From contig JAOUDF010000013.1 of assembly GCA_029859385.1 (NCBI GenBank), positions 1 through 24,908 of the forward strand: 24,908 nt of DNA. The letters run 5' to 3'. The stretch's first letter is position 1. Each line of letters opens with the position of its first letter. Positions 8,595-14,686 of the stretch are shown one piece after another. Below the pieces are notes generated by a model, which had not been told where the DNA came from, made no database searches, and saw only the letters and a list, made by a program, of their open reading frames with translations. This DNA is from Nitrospirota bacterium (GTDB lineage Bacteria > Nitrospirota > JAOUDF01). A program made the position numbers and the translations under genes.

Positions 8595-9508
8595 GGTGTG
8601 AATATCCTCGCGCTCTTCCTCAGGGCGGCCGGGATCGATATCCCCATGATCTCGGCCGTTCGGGCGTTAATATGGATGCTCGGTCGCGCAGGCATGCTGA
8701 AAGGAGCGGCAGGTTGTAGTTTACCGTCGATGATACTGGAGGCCATTTCGCCCAGTTGACTACCTATGTCTTCGGGTTCAAAGGTGAGGGCGAGAAGGGC
8801 GCCTGACCTGACATATTTGAAGGAAAACCCGATTACCGGAATTTTGTTCTTGAGAGAAATCTCCAGGAGCTGCTCAGTGACGATATCGTTCACCGTGGTA
8901 ACGTCGGGAAGGAGGTAAACGGCGTCCGCCTGCCCGGGCAGCGATCGATACGCTTCCACGGCGCCGGCAGTGTCATTTACCATCTTTTTGACGGGTACAA
9001 GGCCTTCGGCCTTCATGTCGTTTACAGCGGCTTCTATCAGGGCGGGATCAAGGGCTCCGCTGTAGACAAGGGCAACCCTCCTGGCGGCCGGGGCAAGCTG
9101 TTTAAGGGTCCTGAGCGACTCTCCCGCAGACATCGACATGGAGATTCCGGTAAGGCTGCCGCTTCGATGGCCCAGGTGGGTGTGGGGATTAAGGACCAGT
9201 CCGGTCAGCAGAGACGGCTTGTCGATAGTTGCGGAAAGTCGCAGGGCCGCCGGACCTATGGCGGTAATAAGACGATAGTTCCCCTGTTTCAGCTCGCTTA
9301 CGATCTTTTCCGGTGTATCGCCGTTAAGGTCGAAAACGTCTGCCCGGCCTTTGTAGGTCTTCTTGAATGCGTCGAGGGCTTCCGCATAAGGCGTGAACTT
9401 TGTGTTGGTGACAACGGCAGTGGTTTCTGCCGCCTGGCCCGGTGAGGCCATGGAGAAGAATATAAGCAGAAAAAGTGCGAGAAGCCTCATAGAACGTGAA
9501 ATGATCAC
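8591..9508 (-). CDS. periplasmic ABC-type substrate-binding-like protein (ABC_sub_bind family)
   Basis: A 305-residue protein with a signal peptide (hydrophobic core LLALFLLIFFSMA, cleavage after GQA). It has the two-lobed periplasmic-binding fold of the family annotated as ABC transporter substrate-binding protein (ABC_sub_bind, related to tryptophan/tyrosine-binding TrpX). Recognisable segments are ITAIGPAAL, LTGISMSMSAGESL and a C-terminal SIHINARTAEIMGI. The start is a GTG at 9508; an AAGG site lies 4-6 nt upstream, and the next ATG would be about 22 nt from it. No permease or ATPase gene is nearby. It is instead fused by a 4-nt overlap to a sensor kinase gene, so a sensory rather than transport role is likely (inference). 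Confidence 0.85.
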   Translation of the reverse strand: MIISRSMRLLALFLLIFFSMASPGQAAETTAVVTNTKFTPYAEALDAFKKTYKGRADVFDLNGDTPEKIVSELKQGNYRLITAIGPAALRLSATIDKPSLLTGLVLNPHTHLGHRSGSLTGISMSMSAGESLRTLKQLAPAARRVALVYSGALDPALIEAAVNDMKAEGLVPVKKMVNDTAGAVEAYRSLPGQADAVYLLPDVTTVNDIVTEQLLEISLKNKIPVIGFSFKYVRSGALLALTFEPEDIGSQLGEMASSIIDGKLQPAAPFSMPARPSIHINARTAEIMGISIPAALRKSARIFTP

Positions 9509-9649
9509 AATTCCTTAAGAAAAGGCCCGGGTATAGGGCAGAGAGAGATTAAAAAAAACTAAACAACTTACATTCGCCGCATACCAGAGTCTTTTAGCAT
9601 ACTTTGTCCCGCTCATCAACTAAAAGCGACTTCATTTTTGCAAGGCAAT

Positions 9650-10933
9650 TTAAGCCCGCAAGTATTCGTTCACCGTCTTTATGGCGCAGAATTCGGCGCA
9701 CATGGTGCAGACATCATCCATCTGCGGCCGGCTGCTGTCGCGGTAGGCACGGGCTTTGTCGGGGTCGACGCAGAGCTCGAACATCCCTTCCCAGTTGAGT
9801 TTTTTACGACGTTTTGACATCTCGATATCCTGCTCGATGGCACCTTTTACGCCTTTGGCAATGTCACCGGCATGGGCGGCGATCCTTGAGGCGATGACCC
9901 CTTCACGCACGTCGTCGATGGACGGCAAACGCAGGTGCTCCGCGGGGGTGACGTAGCAGAGGAAGTCGGCCCCGGCGGCCGCGGCCATGGCGCCGCCGAT
10001 GGCGGAGGTGATATGGTCGTACCCCGGCGCGATATCGGTGACCAGCGGCCCCAGTACGTAGAAGGGTGCGCCCTTGCACAGCTCTTTCTGGATCTTCATG
10101 TTCATCTCCACCTGGTTGATCGGTACATGTCCCGGCCCCTCGATCATTACCTGCACGCCAGCCTTCCAGGCCCGGTCGGTCAGCTCGCCCAGGATGAGAA
10201 GTTCCTGTATCTGCGCCCTGTCGGTGGCGTCGGCCAGCGCGCCGGGCCGCATGCCGTCGCCGAGGCTCAGGGTCATGTCGTACTTCTTCGCGATCTCCAG
10301 CAGCCTGTCATACTGGGTGTAGAGGGGGTTGTCTTCCTTGTGGACAATCATCCACTCCACCAGGAACGATCCGCCGCGCGAGACCACGTCCATGATGCGC
10401 CCCTCCTGCTTGAGCCGCTCGACGGAGTTCAGCGTCATGCCGCAGTGGACGGTGATAAAGTCGACGCCGTCTTCGCCGTGTTCCTCGATGACGCGGAACA
10501 GGTCGTCGTCGGTCATCCTGATGAGGGAACCGCGCAGGGCCTCGGCCTCTACGGCCGCCTGATAGATGGGCACCGTACCGATGGTGATCGATGACTTCTC
10601 CATGATGGTGCGGCGGATGTCGCCGATATCGCCGCCGGTGGAGAGGTCCATTACCGCGTGAGCGCCGTACTTGGTGAGCACCTCAAGCTTGGCCAGCTCG
10701 GTATCCAGATCGATCTTGTCCCGCGAGGTGCCTATGTTGGCGTTGATCTTGGTCGAAAGCCCTTTGCCCACGCCCAGCGGGGCGATGCTGGTGTGGCGGT
10801 TGTTGCGGGTAATGATGATGGTGCCGTCGGCGATTCCCTGCCGGATATACTCGGGTGAATGCCCCTCGGCAAGGGCGACCTGCTTCATCTCTTCGGTGAT
10901 AATTCCGGCTCTCGCCTGTTCCATTCTGGTCAT
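9650..10933 (-). CDS. thiC: phosphomethylpyrimidine synthase ThiC
   Basis: A 427-residue radical-SAM enzyme that rearranges aminoimidazole ribotide to hydroxymethylpyrimidine phosphate, the pyrimidine half of thiamine. Recognisable are NANIGTSRD, VMDLSTGGDI, EGPGHVPINQ, GPLVTDIAPGYDHITSAIGG, and the C-terminal CTMCAEFC (CX2CX4C) that holds the [4Fe-4S] cluster, as usual for ThiC. Length fits the short bacterial/archaeal form. I chose the ATG at 10933, with AAGGA 8 nt upstream, rather than an in-frame ATG 16 codons earlier. It is the last thiamine gene of the operon, separated from the DUF559 gene by 119 nt that hold two palindromic repeats. No THI-box is present in that gap, so TPP control probably reaches it only through the distal riboswitch. 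Confidence 0.97.
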   Translation of the reverse strand: MTRMEQARAGIITEEMKQVALAEGHSPEYIRQGIADGTIIITRNNRHTSIAPLGVGKGLSTKINANIGTSRDKIDLDTELAKLEVLTKYGAHAVMDLSTGGDIGDIRRTIMEKSSITIGTVPIYQAAVEAEALRGSLIRMTDDDLFRVIEEHGEDGVDFITVHCGMTLNSVERLKQEGRIMDVVSRGGSFLVEWMIVHKEDNPLYTQYDRLLEIAKKYDMTLSLGDGMRPGALADATDRAQIQELLILGELTDRAWKAGVQVMIEGPGHVPINQVEMNMKIQKELCKGAPFYVLGPLVTDIAPGYDHITSAIGGAMAAAAGADFLCYVTPAEHLRLPSIDDVREGVIASRIAAHAGDIAKGVKGAIEQDIEMSKRRKKLNWEGMFELCVDPDKARAYRDSSRPQMDDVCTMCAEFCAIKTVNEYLRA

Positions 10934-10979
10934 GGTTGTGTTCCTTTTCATAGTTAAGGGTACTATCCCGATTCCCTTC

Positions 10980-11014
10980 AAATCCCCCGTCTATCCCCCT
11001 TTGCTAAAGGGGGA
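10980..11014 (+). repeat. palindromic repeat copy A1
   Basis: One of five related ~34-bp elements. Read on the plus strand: AAATCCCCC, a 5-nt linker, then a near-perfect hairpin with arms TCCCCCTTT and AAAGGGGGA around GCT (10994-11014). It lies just upstream of thiC. It faces copy A2 hairpin-to-hairpin, 17 nt away. Confidence 0.85.
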
Positions 11015-11030
11015 AGTGCTTGTTTTTAGT

Positions 11031-11065
11031 CCCCCTCTTTGTCAAAGAGGGGTCAGGGGAGATTT
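11031..11065 (-). repeat. palindromic repeat copy A2
   Basis: The same element in inverted orientation and somewhat diverged: hairpin CCCCTCTTT/AAAGAGGGG around GTC (11032-11052), linker, then GGGGAGATTT. The TGA stop codon of the DUF559 gene (11053-11055) falls inside it, and the last residues of that protein (ENLP) are coded by repeat sequence. Both hairpin arms carry the same compensatory change (T-C / G-A), which suggests that the fold, not only the sequence, is kept. Confidence 0.82.
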
Positions 11066-11418
11066 TCTAATGAAGACGTCTTCCATATTATTTCTAGAAC
11101 GCCCTCGATATTTTCGAAAACTTCCCGGTCGGAAAATCTGAGTACCGTAAGCCCGGTTTCTATCATAAAGTTATCCCGTTTACGGTCCTTTTCTTTTCCT
11201 TCAGCAGCGAAGTGCTGCCCGCCATCAAGCTCTATTATGAGCCTCGCTCTCGGACAGTAAAAATCTACAATGAAGTCACCAATGATCTTTTGCCTATAGA
11301 ACTGATGTCCGTTGAGCTGCTTACCTCTTATCCGTGACCAGAGAAATTTCTCTGCCTCGGTCATATTTTTTCTCAGGTCTCTGGAACAGGATTTCAGGTT
11401 TTTGTTATAGTGCAACAC
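11053..11418 (-). CDS. DUF559-domain nuclease-like protein (Vsr-related PD-(D/E)XK fold)
   Basis: A 121-residue DUF559 protein, related to the very-short-patch-repair endonuclease Vsr. Visible: NMTEAEKFLWSRIR at about 18-31, a basic GKQLNGHQFYRQKIIGDF segment, and the likely metal site D52 (VDFYCP), E63 and D65 (IIELDGGQH), H69. The family's biochemical role is poorly defined; nuclease activity is inferred from the fold. I chose the GTG at 11418 (giving MLHYNKNLK, the family's usual beginning), 8 nt after a GAGGG that abuts repeat B; a TTG five codons upstream is possible. It has no link to thiamine synthesis but sits between thiE and thiC, flanked on both sides by inverted palindromic repeats, one of which supplies its stop codon. 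Its base composition is noticeably AT-richer than the thi genes, which suggests acquisition. Confidence 0.85.
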   Translation of the reverse strand: MLHYNKNLKSCSRDLRKNMTEAEKFLWSRIRGKQLNGHQFYRQKIIGDFIVDFYCPRARLIIELDGGQHFAAEGKEKDRKRDNFMIETGLTVLRFSDREVFENIEGVLEIIWKTSSLENLP

Positions 11419-11431
11419 GACATCTACCCTC

Positions 11432-11465
11432 AAATCCCCCCTTGCCCCCCTTTTCTAAAGGGGGG
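11432..11465 (+). repeat. palindromic repeat copy B
   Basis: AAATCCCCCC, linker TTG, then hairpin CCCCCCTTT/AAAGGGGGG around TCT (11445-11465). The TAG stop codon of thiE (11457-11455) lies inside the hairpin, and the final Ser-Pro-Leu of ThiE is coded by the repeat. The other end abuts the ribosome-binding site of the DUF559 gene. Confidence 0.85.
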
Positions 11466-12081
11466 AGAATTTACAGAAACCTTCCGCCGCCTTTCTCACA
11501 TCTTCAGCGGCCAGAATGGCCGATATCATCGCGATTCCATACGCCCCTGCGTCAAGCACTTCGCGGGCGCTCTCTTTTTTTATTCCCCCCAGCCCGAGGG
11601 CCGGTATCTTCACTTTTTTGCAGCACTCACGCAGGGCATTGAGCCCCACCGGTGGCCCGTACTTCATCTTGGACGGTGTCGCGTATACCGGCCCGAAGGT
11701 GACGTAGTCTGCGCCGTCGGCCTCGGCCTGCACGGCTTCGGCCGGTGCATGGGTCGAGACACCGACAATAAACGATGTTCCCGTGATCTTCCGTACGGCC
11801 CGTACCGGCATCGATTCACCGCCCAGATGAACGCCGTCGGCGCCGACGGCAATGGCTACATCCACCCGGTCGTTGATGATGAGCCGGGCATTGTAGCGGC
11901 TGGTCAGTTCCCGCATCTCATGCGCCAACGCCAGAAGTTCCCGTACCGGCATCTCTTTTTCCCGGAGTTGTACACATCTCACGCCGCCCGAAAGGGCCTG
12001 CTCAACAGCCGCAATCAAACCGCCGGTGCGAACCACATGCCGGTCGGTGATGAGAAGCAGGTTGAAATCTACAGGGTTCAT
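11455..12081 (-). CDS. thiE: thiamine-phosphate synthase ThiE
   Basis: A 208-residue TIM-barrel enzyme that joins hydroxymethylpyrimidine pyrophosphate to the thiazole phosphate carboxylate to give thiamine phosphate. Motifs: CVQLREKEM near residue 37, INDRVDVAIAVGADGVHLGGESMP at about 69-92 (substrate and Mg binding), GPVYATPSK near 129 (diphosphate loop), and GLGGI then GIAMISAI near the end. The length is normal for ThiE. The start is ATG at 12081 with a weak GTGGA site. It lies 103 nt downstream of thiG, and that gap is almost filled by a palindromic repeat doublet. Its C-terminal three residues and stop codon come from repeat B, so the natural C-terminus was probably altered when the repeat arrived. 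Confidence 0.95.
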   Translation of the reverse strand: MNPVDFNLLLITDRHVVRTGGLIAAVEQALSGGVRCVQLREKEMPVRELLALAHEMRELTSRYNARLIINDRVDVAIAVGADGVHLGGESMPVRAVRKITGTSFIVGVSTHAPAEAVQAEADGADYVTFGPVYATPSKMKYGPPVGLNALRECCKKVKIPALGLGGIKKESAREVLDAGAYGIAMISAILAAEDVRKAAEGFCKFSPL

Positions 12082-12095
12082 TTATCCACTTTATT

Positions 12096-12129
12096 TCCCC
12101 CTTTGGCAAAGGGGGATTAAGGGGGATTT
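12096..12129 (-). repeat. palindromic repeat copy C1
   Basis: Hairpin TCCCCCTTT/AAAGGGGGA around GGC (12096-12116), linker ATTAA (sharing the hairpin's last A), then GGGGGATTT. Same orientation as copy A2. It lies in the thiG-thiE gap, close to the thiE start. Confidence 0.85.
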
Positions 12130-12146
12130 AACAAAACCGACTGAAC

Positions 12147-12180
12147 AAATCCCCCCGAGCCCCCCTTTGCTAAAGGGGGG
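12147..12180 (+). repeat. palindromic repeat copy C2
   Basis: AAATCCCCCC, linker GAG, then hairpin CCCCCCTTT/AAAGGGGGG around GCT (12160-12180). Same orientation as copies A1 and B. The thiG stop codon lies 4 nt beyond it. Confidence 0.85.
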
Positions 12181-12184
12181 AGTT

Positions 12185-12961
12185 TTATCCAATCATCCCG
12201 TCCAGCGGACTGCTCGCCGTCGCATACAACTTTCTCTGAATCCGTCCCGCCTGGTACGCCAGCCGACCCGCATCGCAGGCCAGCCGCATGGCGTGGGCCA
12301 TCTTTATCGGATCCTTGGCCCCGGCGATGGCGGTGTTGAGCAGTACTGCCTCCACCCCCATCTCCATGGCTACCGCCACATCCGACGCGGTCCCCACCCC
12401 GGCATCGACGATGACCGGCACCTTCACCGTCTCCATGATGATCTTCAGGTTGTAGGGGTTGCGAATACCCAGCCCCGAGCCGATGGGCGCGGCCAGCGGC
12501 ATTACCGCCGCGGCCCCGGCGTCCTCGAGCTTGCGGCACATTATTGGGTCGTCGTTGGTGTAGGGGAAGACGATGAACCCCTCCTTCACCAGTATCTTCG
12601 TTGCCTCCAGCAGCCCCTCGTTGTCGGGGAAGAGGGTCCGCTCATCGCCGATGACCTCCAGCTTCACCATGTCCGAAACCCCCGCCTCCCGGGCCAGCCG
12701 GGCGTAGCGCAGGGCGTCGGCGACGTTGTAGCAGCCCGCGGTGTTGGGCAGGATCTTGTAGACCTTCGGGTCGATGTAGTCGAGGAGGTTTTCGCTGTTG
12801 CGGTCGGTGATGTTGACCCGCCGCGTCGCCACCGTCACCACGTCGGCCCCCGATGCCTCGATGGCCGCCTTTGTCTCGGCGAAATCCCTGTACTTGCCCG
12901 TTCCCACCCAGAGGCGGGACTTGAACTCTATGCCTGCAATCTTCAGTGTGTCGTTGTTCAT
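12185..12961 (-). CDS. thiG: thiazole synthase ThiG
   Basis: A 258-residue TIM-barrel enzyme that builds the thiazole phosphate ring from deoxyxylulose 5-phosphate, dehydroglycine and the sulfur of ThiS thiocarboxylate. Recognisable: SRLWVGTGKY near the start, TVATRRVN, LPNTAGC, the Schiff-base Lys in VKLEVIGDE near residue 98, PLAAPIGSGLGI, and DAGVGTASDVAVAMEMG with LLNTAIAGA. I chose the ATG at 12961, which shares one base with the thiS stop (TGATG) and has GGAGG 6 nt upstream; an in-frame ATG two codons earlier overlaps that site. The ribosome-binding site is made of the Gly-Gly codons of thiS, so the two proteins are tightly coupled, as expected for a ThiG-ThiS complex. Confidence 0.97.
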   Translation of the reverse strand: MNNDTLKIAGIEFKSRLWVGTGKYRDFAETKAAIEASGADVVTVATRRVNITDRNSENLLDYIDPKVYKILPNTAGCYNVADALRYARLAREAGVSDMVKLEVIGDERTLFPDNEGLLEATKILVKEGFIVFPYTNDDPIMCRKLEDAGAAAVMPLAAPIGSGLGIRNPYNLKIIMETVKVPVIVDAGVGTASDVAVAMEMGVEAVLLNTAIAGAKDPIKMAHAMRLACDAGRLAYQAGRIQRKLYATASSPLDGMIG

Positions 12962-13164
12962 CAACATCCTCCACCCATGAAACTTACGATCTCGATCCTG
13001 TCGCCATCGACAATTACCGTAGCGGCGTGATCCGCCCGCTTTACAATCTGCTCGTTGCGCTCCACTGCCACGCGTCCCTGCATTACGCCCAGGTTTTCCA
13101 GCAGTCCCAGCACGGTCAGGCCGTCGGGGAATTCCTTCTCTTCGCCGTTCACCGTGATACGCAT
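12961..13164 (-). CDS. thiS: sulfur-carrier protein ThiS with an extra C-terminal cysteine
   Basis: A 67-residue ubiquitin-like sulfur carrier. It starts MRITVNGEEKEF with the ATG sharing a base with the upstream stop (TGATG), and has the usual RVAVERNEQIV and DGDRIEIVSFMGGG segments. ThiS is adenylated at a terminal Gly by ThiF and converted to a thiocarboxylate that feeds ThiG; the protein normally ends in Gly-Gly. Here the reading frame ends Gly-Gly-Gly-Cys, one residue too long. Either the Cys is removed by a peptidase, as for CysO and HcyS, or this terminus is used differently. No thiF or peptidase gene is in the window. A longer in-frame ORF upstream overlaps thiH and is not credible. 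Confidence 0.93.
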   Translation of the reverse strand: MRITVNGEEKEFPDGLTVLGLLENLGVMQGRVAVERNEQIVKRADHAATVIVDGDRIEIVSFMGGGC

Positions 13165-14504
13165 CAGTAGAAAATATCCCTCTCTCCGGCCTTTATCCGC
13201 CCCAGTTTCTTCATGAAACCCTCCCGGAGCGAGGCGGCCAGCGACCCGCCTTCCCTTGCGATGATTCTGTTGCACAATTCGGCTGTTTCGGGCGTGGCGC
13301 TGTCCAGCGCATACTCCTGAAGGGTGAGCAGCGCATTGGGGAGGCAGAACTGCTTGATGTCGCCTTCTTCCGCCAGCTCCCTGAAATGGTCGCCGGTGCG
13401 GCCCGAACGGTAGCAGGCGGTGCAGAGGCTGGGCAGCCAGCCCTTCTCGGCGATGACCTTTACCATTTCGTCGATGCTGCGGTGGTCTTCCACCTCGAAC
13501 TGGCTTGCGCTCCGGTCATGGTCGCCATACCCCCCCGGCTCGGTGCTGGACCCAGCGGAGAGCTGCGATGCGCCGATCTCGATAACCTCGTCCCTGAGGG
13601 CGGCGGGTTCGCGGGTCGAGATGACCACCCCCGCGTAGGGTATTGCCAGCCGGTAGACGGCAACGATCTTCTTGAATTCCGCATCGGACACGGGACTGGG
13701 CGCCCTGTCCAATGCCGCGCCAGCGGCGGGCTGCAGCCGGGGAACCGATATGGTGTGAGGCCCAACGCCGAACCTTGCCTCCAGGTGGCGGGCATGGGCA
13801 ATCAGGGATGCCACTTCGAATCGATAGTCGTACAGGCCCAGCAGGGCGCCCATCCCCACATCGCCGAAGCCGCCCTCCATGGCCCTGTCCATGGCCTCGA
13901 TACGCCACTGGAAATCGGCCTTCTTCCCCGACGGATGCATCCTTCGATAGGTGGGCTCGTGGTAGGTCTCCTGAAAACACTGGTATACCCCGACACCCAT
14001 GGCCTTGATCTCCCGGAACTCCTCGACGGTCATCGGGGCGGCGTTGAGGTGGAGAATTCTGATGCCGGTCTGTGAATAGATGGCTTCCACCACCGTCCTG
14101 AGGTAGGAAAGGTCCGAGGCGGAACGGTCTTCACCAAGCACGAGGAGAAGGCGTTTGTACCCCTTCTGTTCAAGGAGTCGGGCCTCGTGGACGGCCTCGT
14201 CGACGGAAAGGGTGCGACGGACGGAGCCCTGCTCCCGGTTGTCGATGCGAAAACCGCAGTAAAGGCAGTTGTTGGTGCAGGAGTTGGAGAGGTAGAGCGG
14301 GGCGAAGAGGACTACCCGCCTGCCAAAGACCGCTTCCTTTACGGTTCGTGCGGTGTTGAAAAGCTTGTTGAGGGATTCGGGCTCATCGATGGTCAAAAGC
14401 CTTGCGGCCTCTTCAACCGAAAGTCCGGCAAGGGCCTGAGCCCTGGCGAGGATGTCGTCGAGGAGCCGGTGGTCGACCGGTGCACGATTGATGGTCAGTT
14501 CCAT
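13164..14504 (-). CDS. thiH: HydG-type radical SAM tyrosine lyase in the ThiH position
   Basis: A 446-residue radical-SAM protein. The SAM-cluster motif is C76-X3-C80-X2-C83 (SCTNNCLYCGF), followed by a ThiH/HydG barrel with LNAAPMTVEEF, YQETYH-type CFQETYHEPTY, DVGMGALLGLYDYRFE and GPHTISVPRLQPA. The C-terminus has C361-X2-C364-X22-C387 (CTAC ... QFC), exactly the motif that binds the auxiliary cluster with the dangler iron in HydG, the [FeFe]-hydrogenase maturase; E. coli-type ThiH is shorter. Both enzymes split tyrosine into p-cresol and dehydroglycine; HydG goes on to CO and cyanide. The riboswitch in front and the overlap with thiS (TGATG) make thiazole synthesis the likely role here. 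No hydE, hydF or hydrogenase gene is in the window. The symbol thiH rests on context; sequence alone would suggest hydG. Confidence 0.88.
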   Translation of the reverse strand: MELTINRAPVDHRLLDDILARAQALAGLSVEEAARLLTIDEPESLNKLFNTARTVKEAVFGRRVVLFAPLYLSNSCTNNCLYCGFRIDNREQGSVRRTLSVDEAVHEARLLEQKGYKRLLLVLGEDRSASDLSYLRTVVEAIYSQTGIRILHLNAAPMTVEEFREIKAMGVGVYQCFQETYHEPTYRRMHPSGKKADFQWRIEAMDRAMEGGFGDVGMGALLGLYDYRFEVASLIAHARHLEARFGVGPHTISVPRLQPAAGAALDRAPSPVSDAEFKKIVAVYRLAIPYAGVVISTREPAALRDEVIEIGASQLSAGSSTEPGGYGDHDRSASQFEVEDHRSIDEMVKVIAEKGWLPSLCTACYRSGRTGDHFRELAEEGDIKQFCLPNALLTLQEYALDSATPETAELCNRIIAREGGSLAASLREGFMKKLGRIKAGERDIFY

Positions 14505-14521
14505 GTCAGAGAAACCTGCTG

Positions 14522-14558
14522 TTAAAAATAAAAAAACCGTATCTCGAAGGAGAAACGG
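14522..14558 (-). terminator. intrinsic terminator forming the riboswitch expression platform
   Basis: On the minus strand a 9-bp stem with one mismatch (CCGTTTCTC / GAGATACGG, loop CTTC; 14537-14558) is followed directly by seven T and a further T-rich run. It sits between the TPP aptamer and thiH, so control is most likely by transcription attenuation: TPP-bound aptamer favours this terminator. Confidence 0.85.
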
Positions 14559-14590
14559 CCTCAGCGCGTACCACGACAGGATGACATGAG

Positions 14591-14680
14591 CCGCTTCCCT
14601 TCGCCGGCATTACCCGGATCAGGTTCAAAGGGTTTCCTGCCCAAGGCAGGATTCTCAGCTCGTATGAGCACCCCCAGCGA
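14591..14680 (-). promoter_or_regulatory. TPP riboswitch (THI-box) aptamer
   Basis: Read on the minus strand the region has all the conserved THI-box blocks in order: CGCTGGGGGTGC, GCTGAGA, a small stem-loop (CCTGCC/GGCAGG), CCCTTTGAACCTGATC, CGGGTAATGCCGGCGAAGGGAAGCG is present in two adjoining blocks (CGGGTAATGCCGG, then CGAAGGGAAGCG). P1 can pair CGCT with AGCG at the ends. It precedes thiH and should repress the operon when TPP is plentiful, acting through the terminator just downstream. Confidence 0.96.
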
Positions 14681-14686
14681 TGGGTA

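Larger units (their letters stand above)
11031..11465 (-). mobile_element. candidate mobile unit: DUF559 nuclease gene bounded by inverted palindromic repeats
   Basis: A 435-bp segment consisting of repeat A2, the DUF559 gene and repeat B. The two repeats are inverted, with hairpins outward and the GGGG(A)GATTT / AAATCCCCCC ends facing the gene, so they act as terminal inverted repeats. The segment interrupts an otherwise coherent thiamine operon between thiE and thiC and looks visibly more AT-rich than its neighbours. The arrangement parallels RAYT genes flanked by REP sequences. No target-site duplication could be identified. Mobility is inference. Confidence 0.5.
12096..12180. mobile_element. 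gene-less doublet of the same repeats (REPIN/MITE-like)
   Basis: C1 and C2 face each other with hairpins outward and 17 bp between their GGGGGATTT / AAATCCCCCC ends. This is the same geometry as the pair around the DUF559 gene, but without a gene. It therefore looks like a non-autonomous form of that unit, comparable to REPIN doublets relative to RAYT-containing loci. It occupies most of the 103-nt thiG-thiE gap. The structural description is direct; movement by the DUF559 protein is inference. Confidence 0.5.

Noticed and set aside
10934..11052. A thiC-specific TPP riboswitch
   Set aside because: No CTGAGA or CCTGATC-type blocks occur in this gap; it is filled by the two palindromic repeats.
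10980..12180. CRISPR array from the repeated GC-rich elements
   Set aside because: There are only five copies, in both orientations, with uneven spacing and genes between them; there are no regular spacers and no cas genes.
12026..13030. A 334-codon open frame on the plus strand across thiG and the repeats
   Set aside because: It is antisense to thiE, thiG and thiS, is rich in His/Arg/Gly as expected of a shadow frame, and translates the palindromic repeats.
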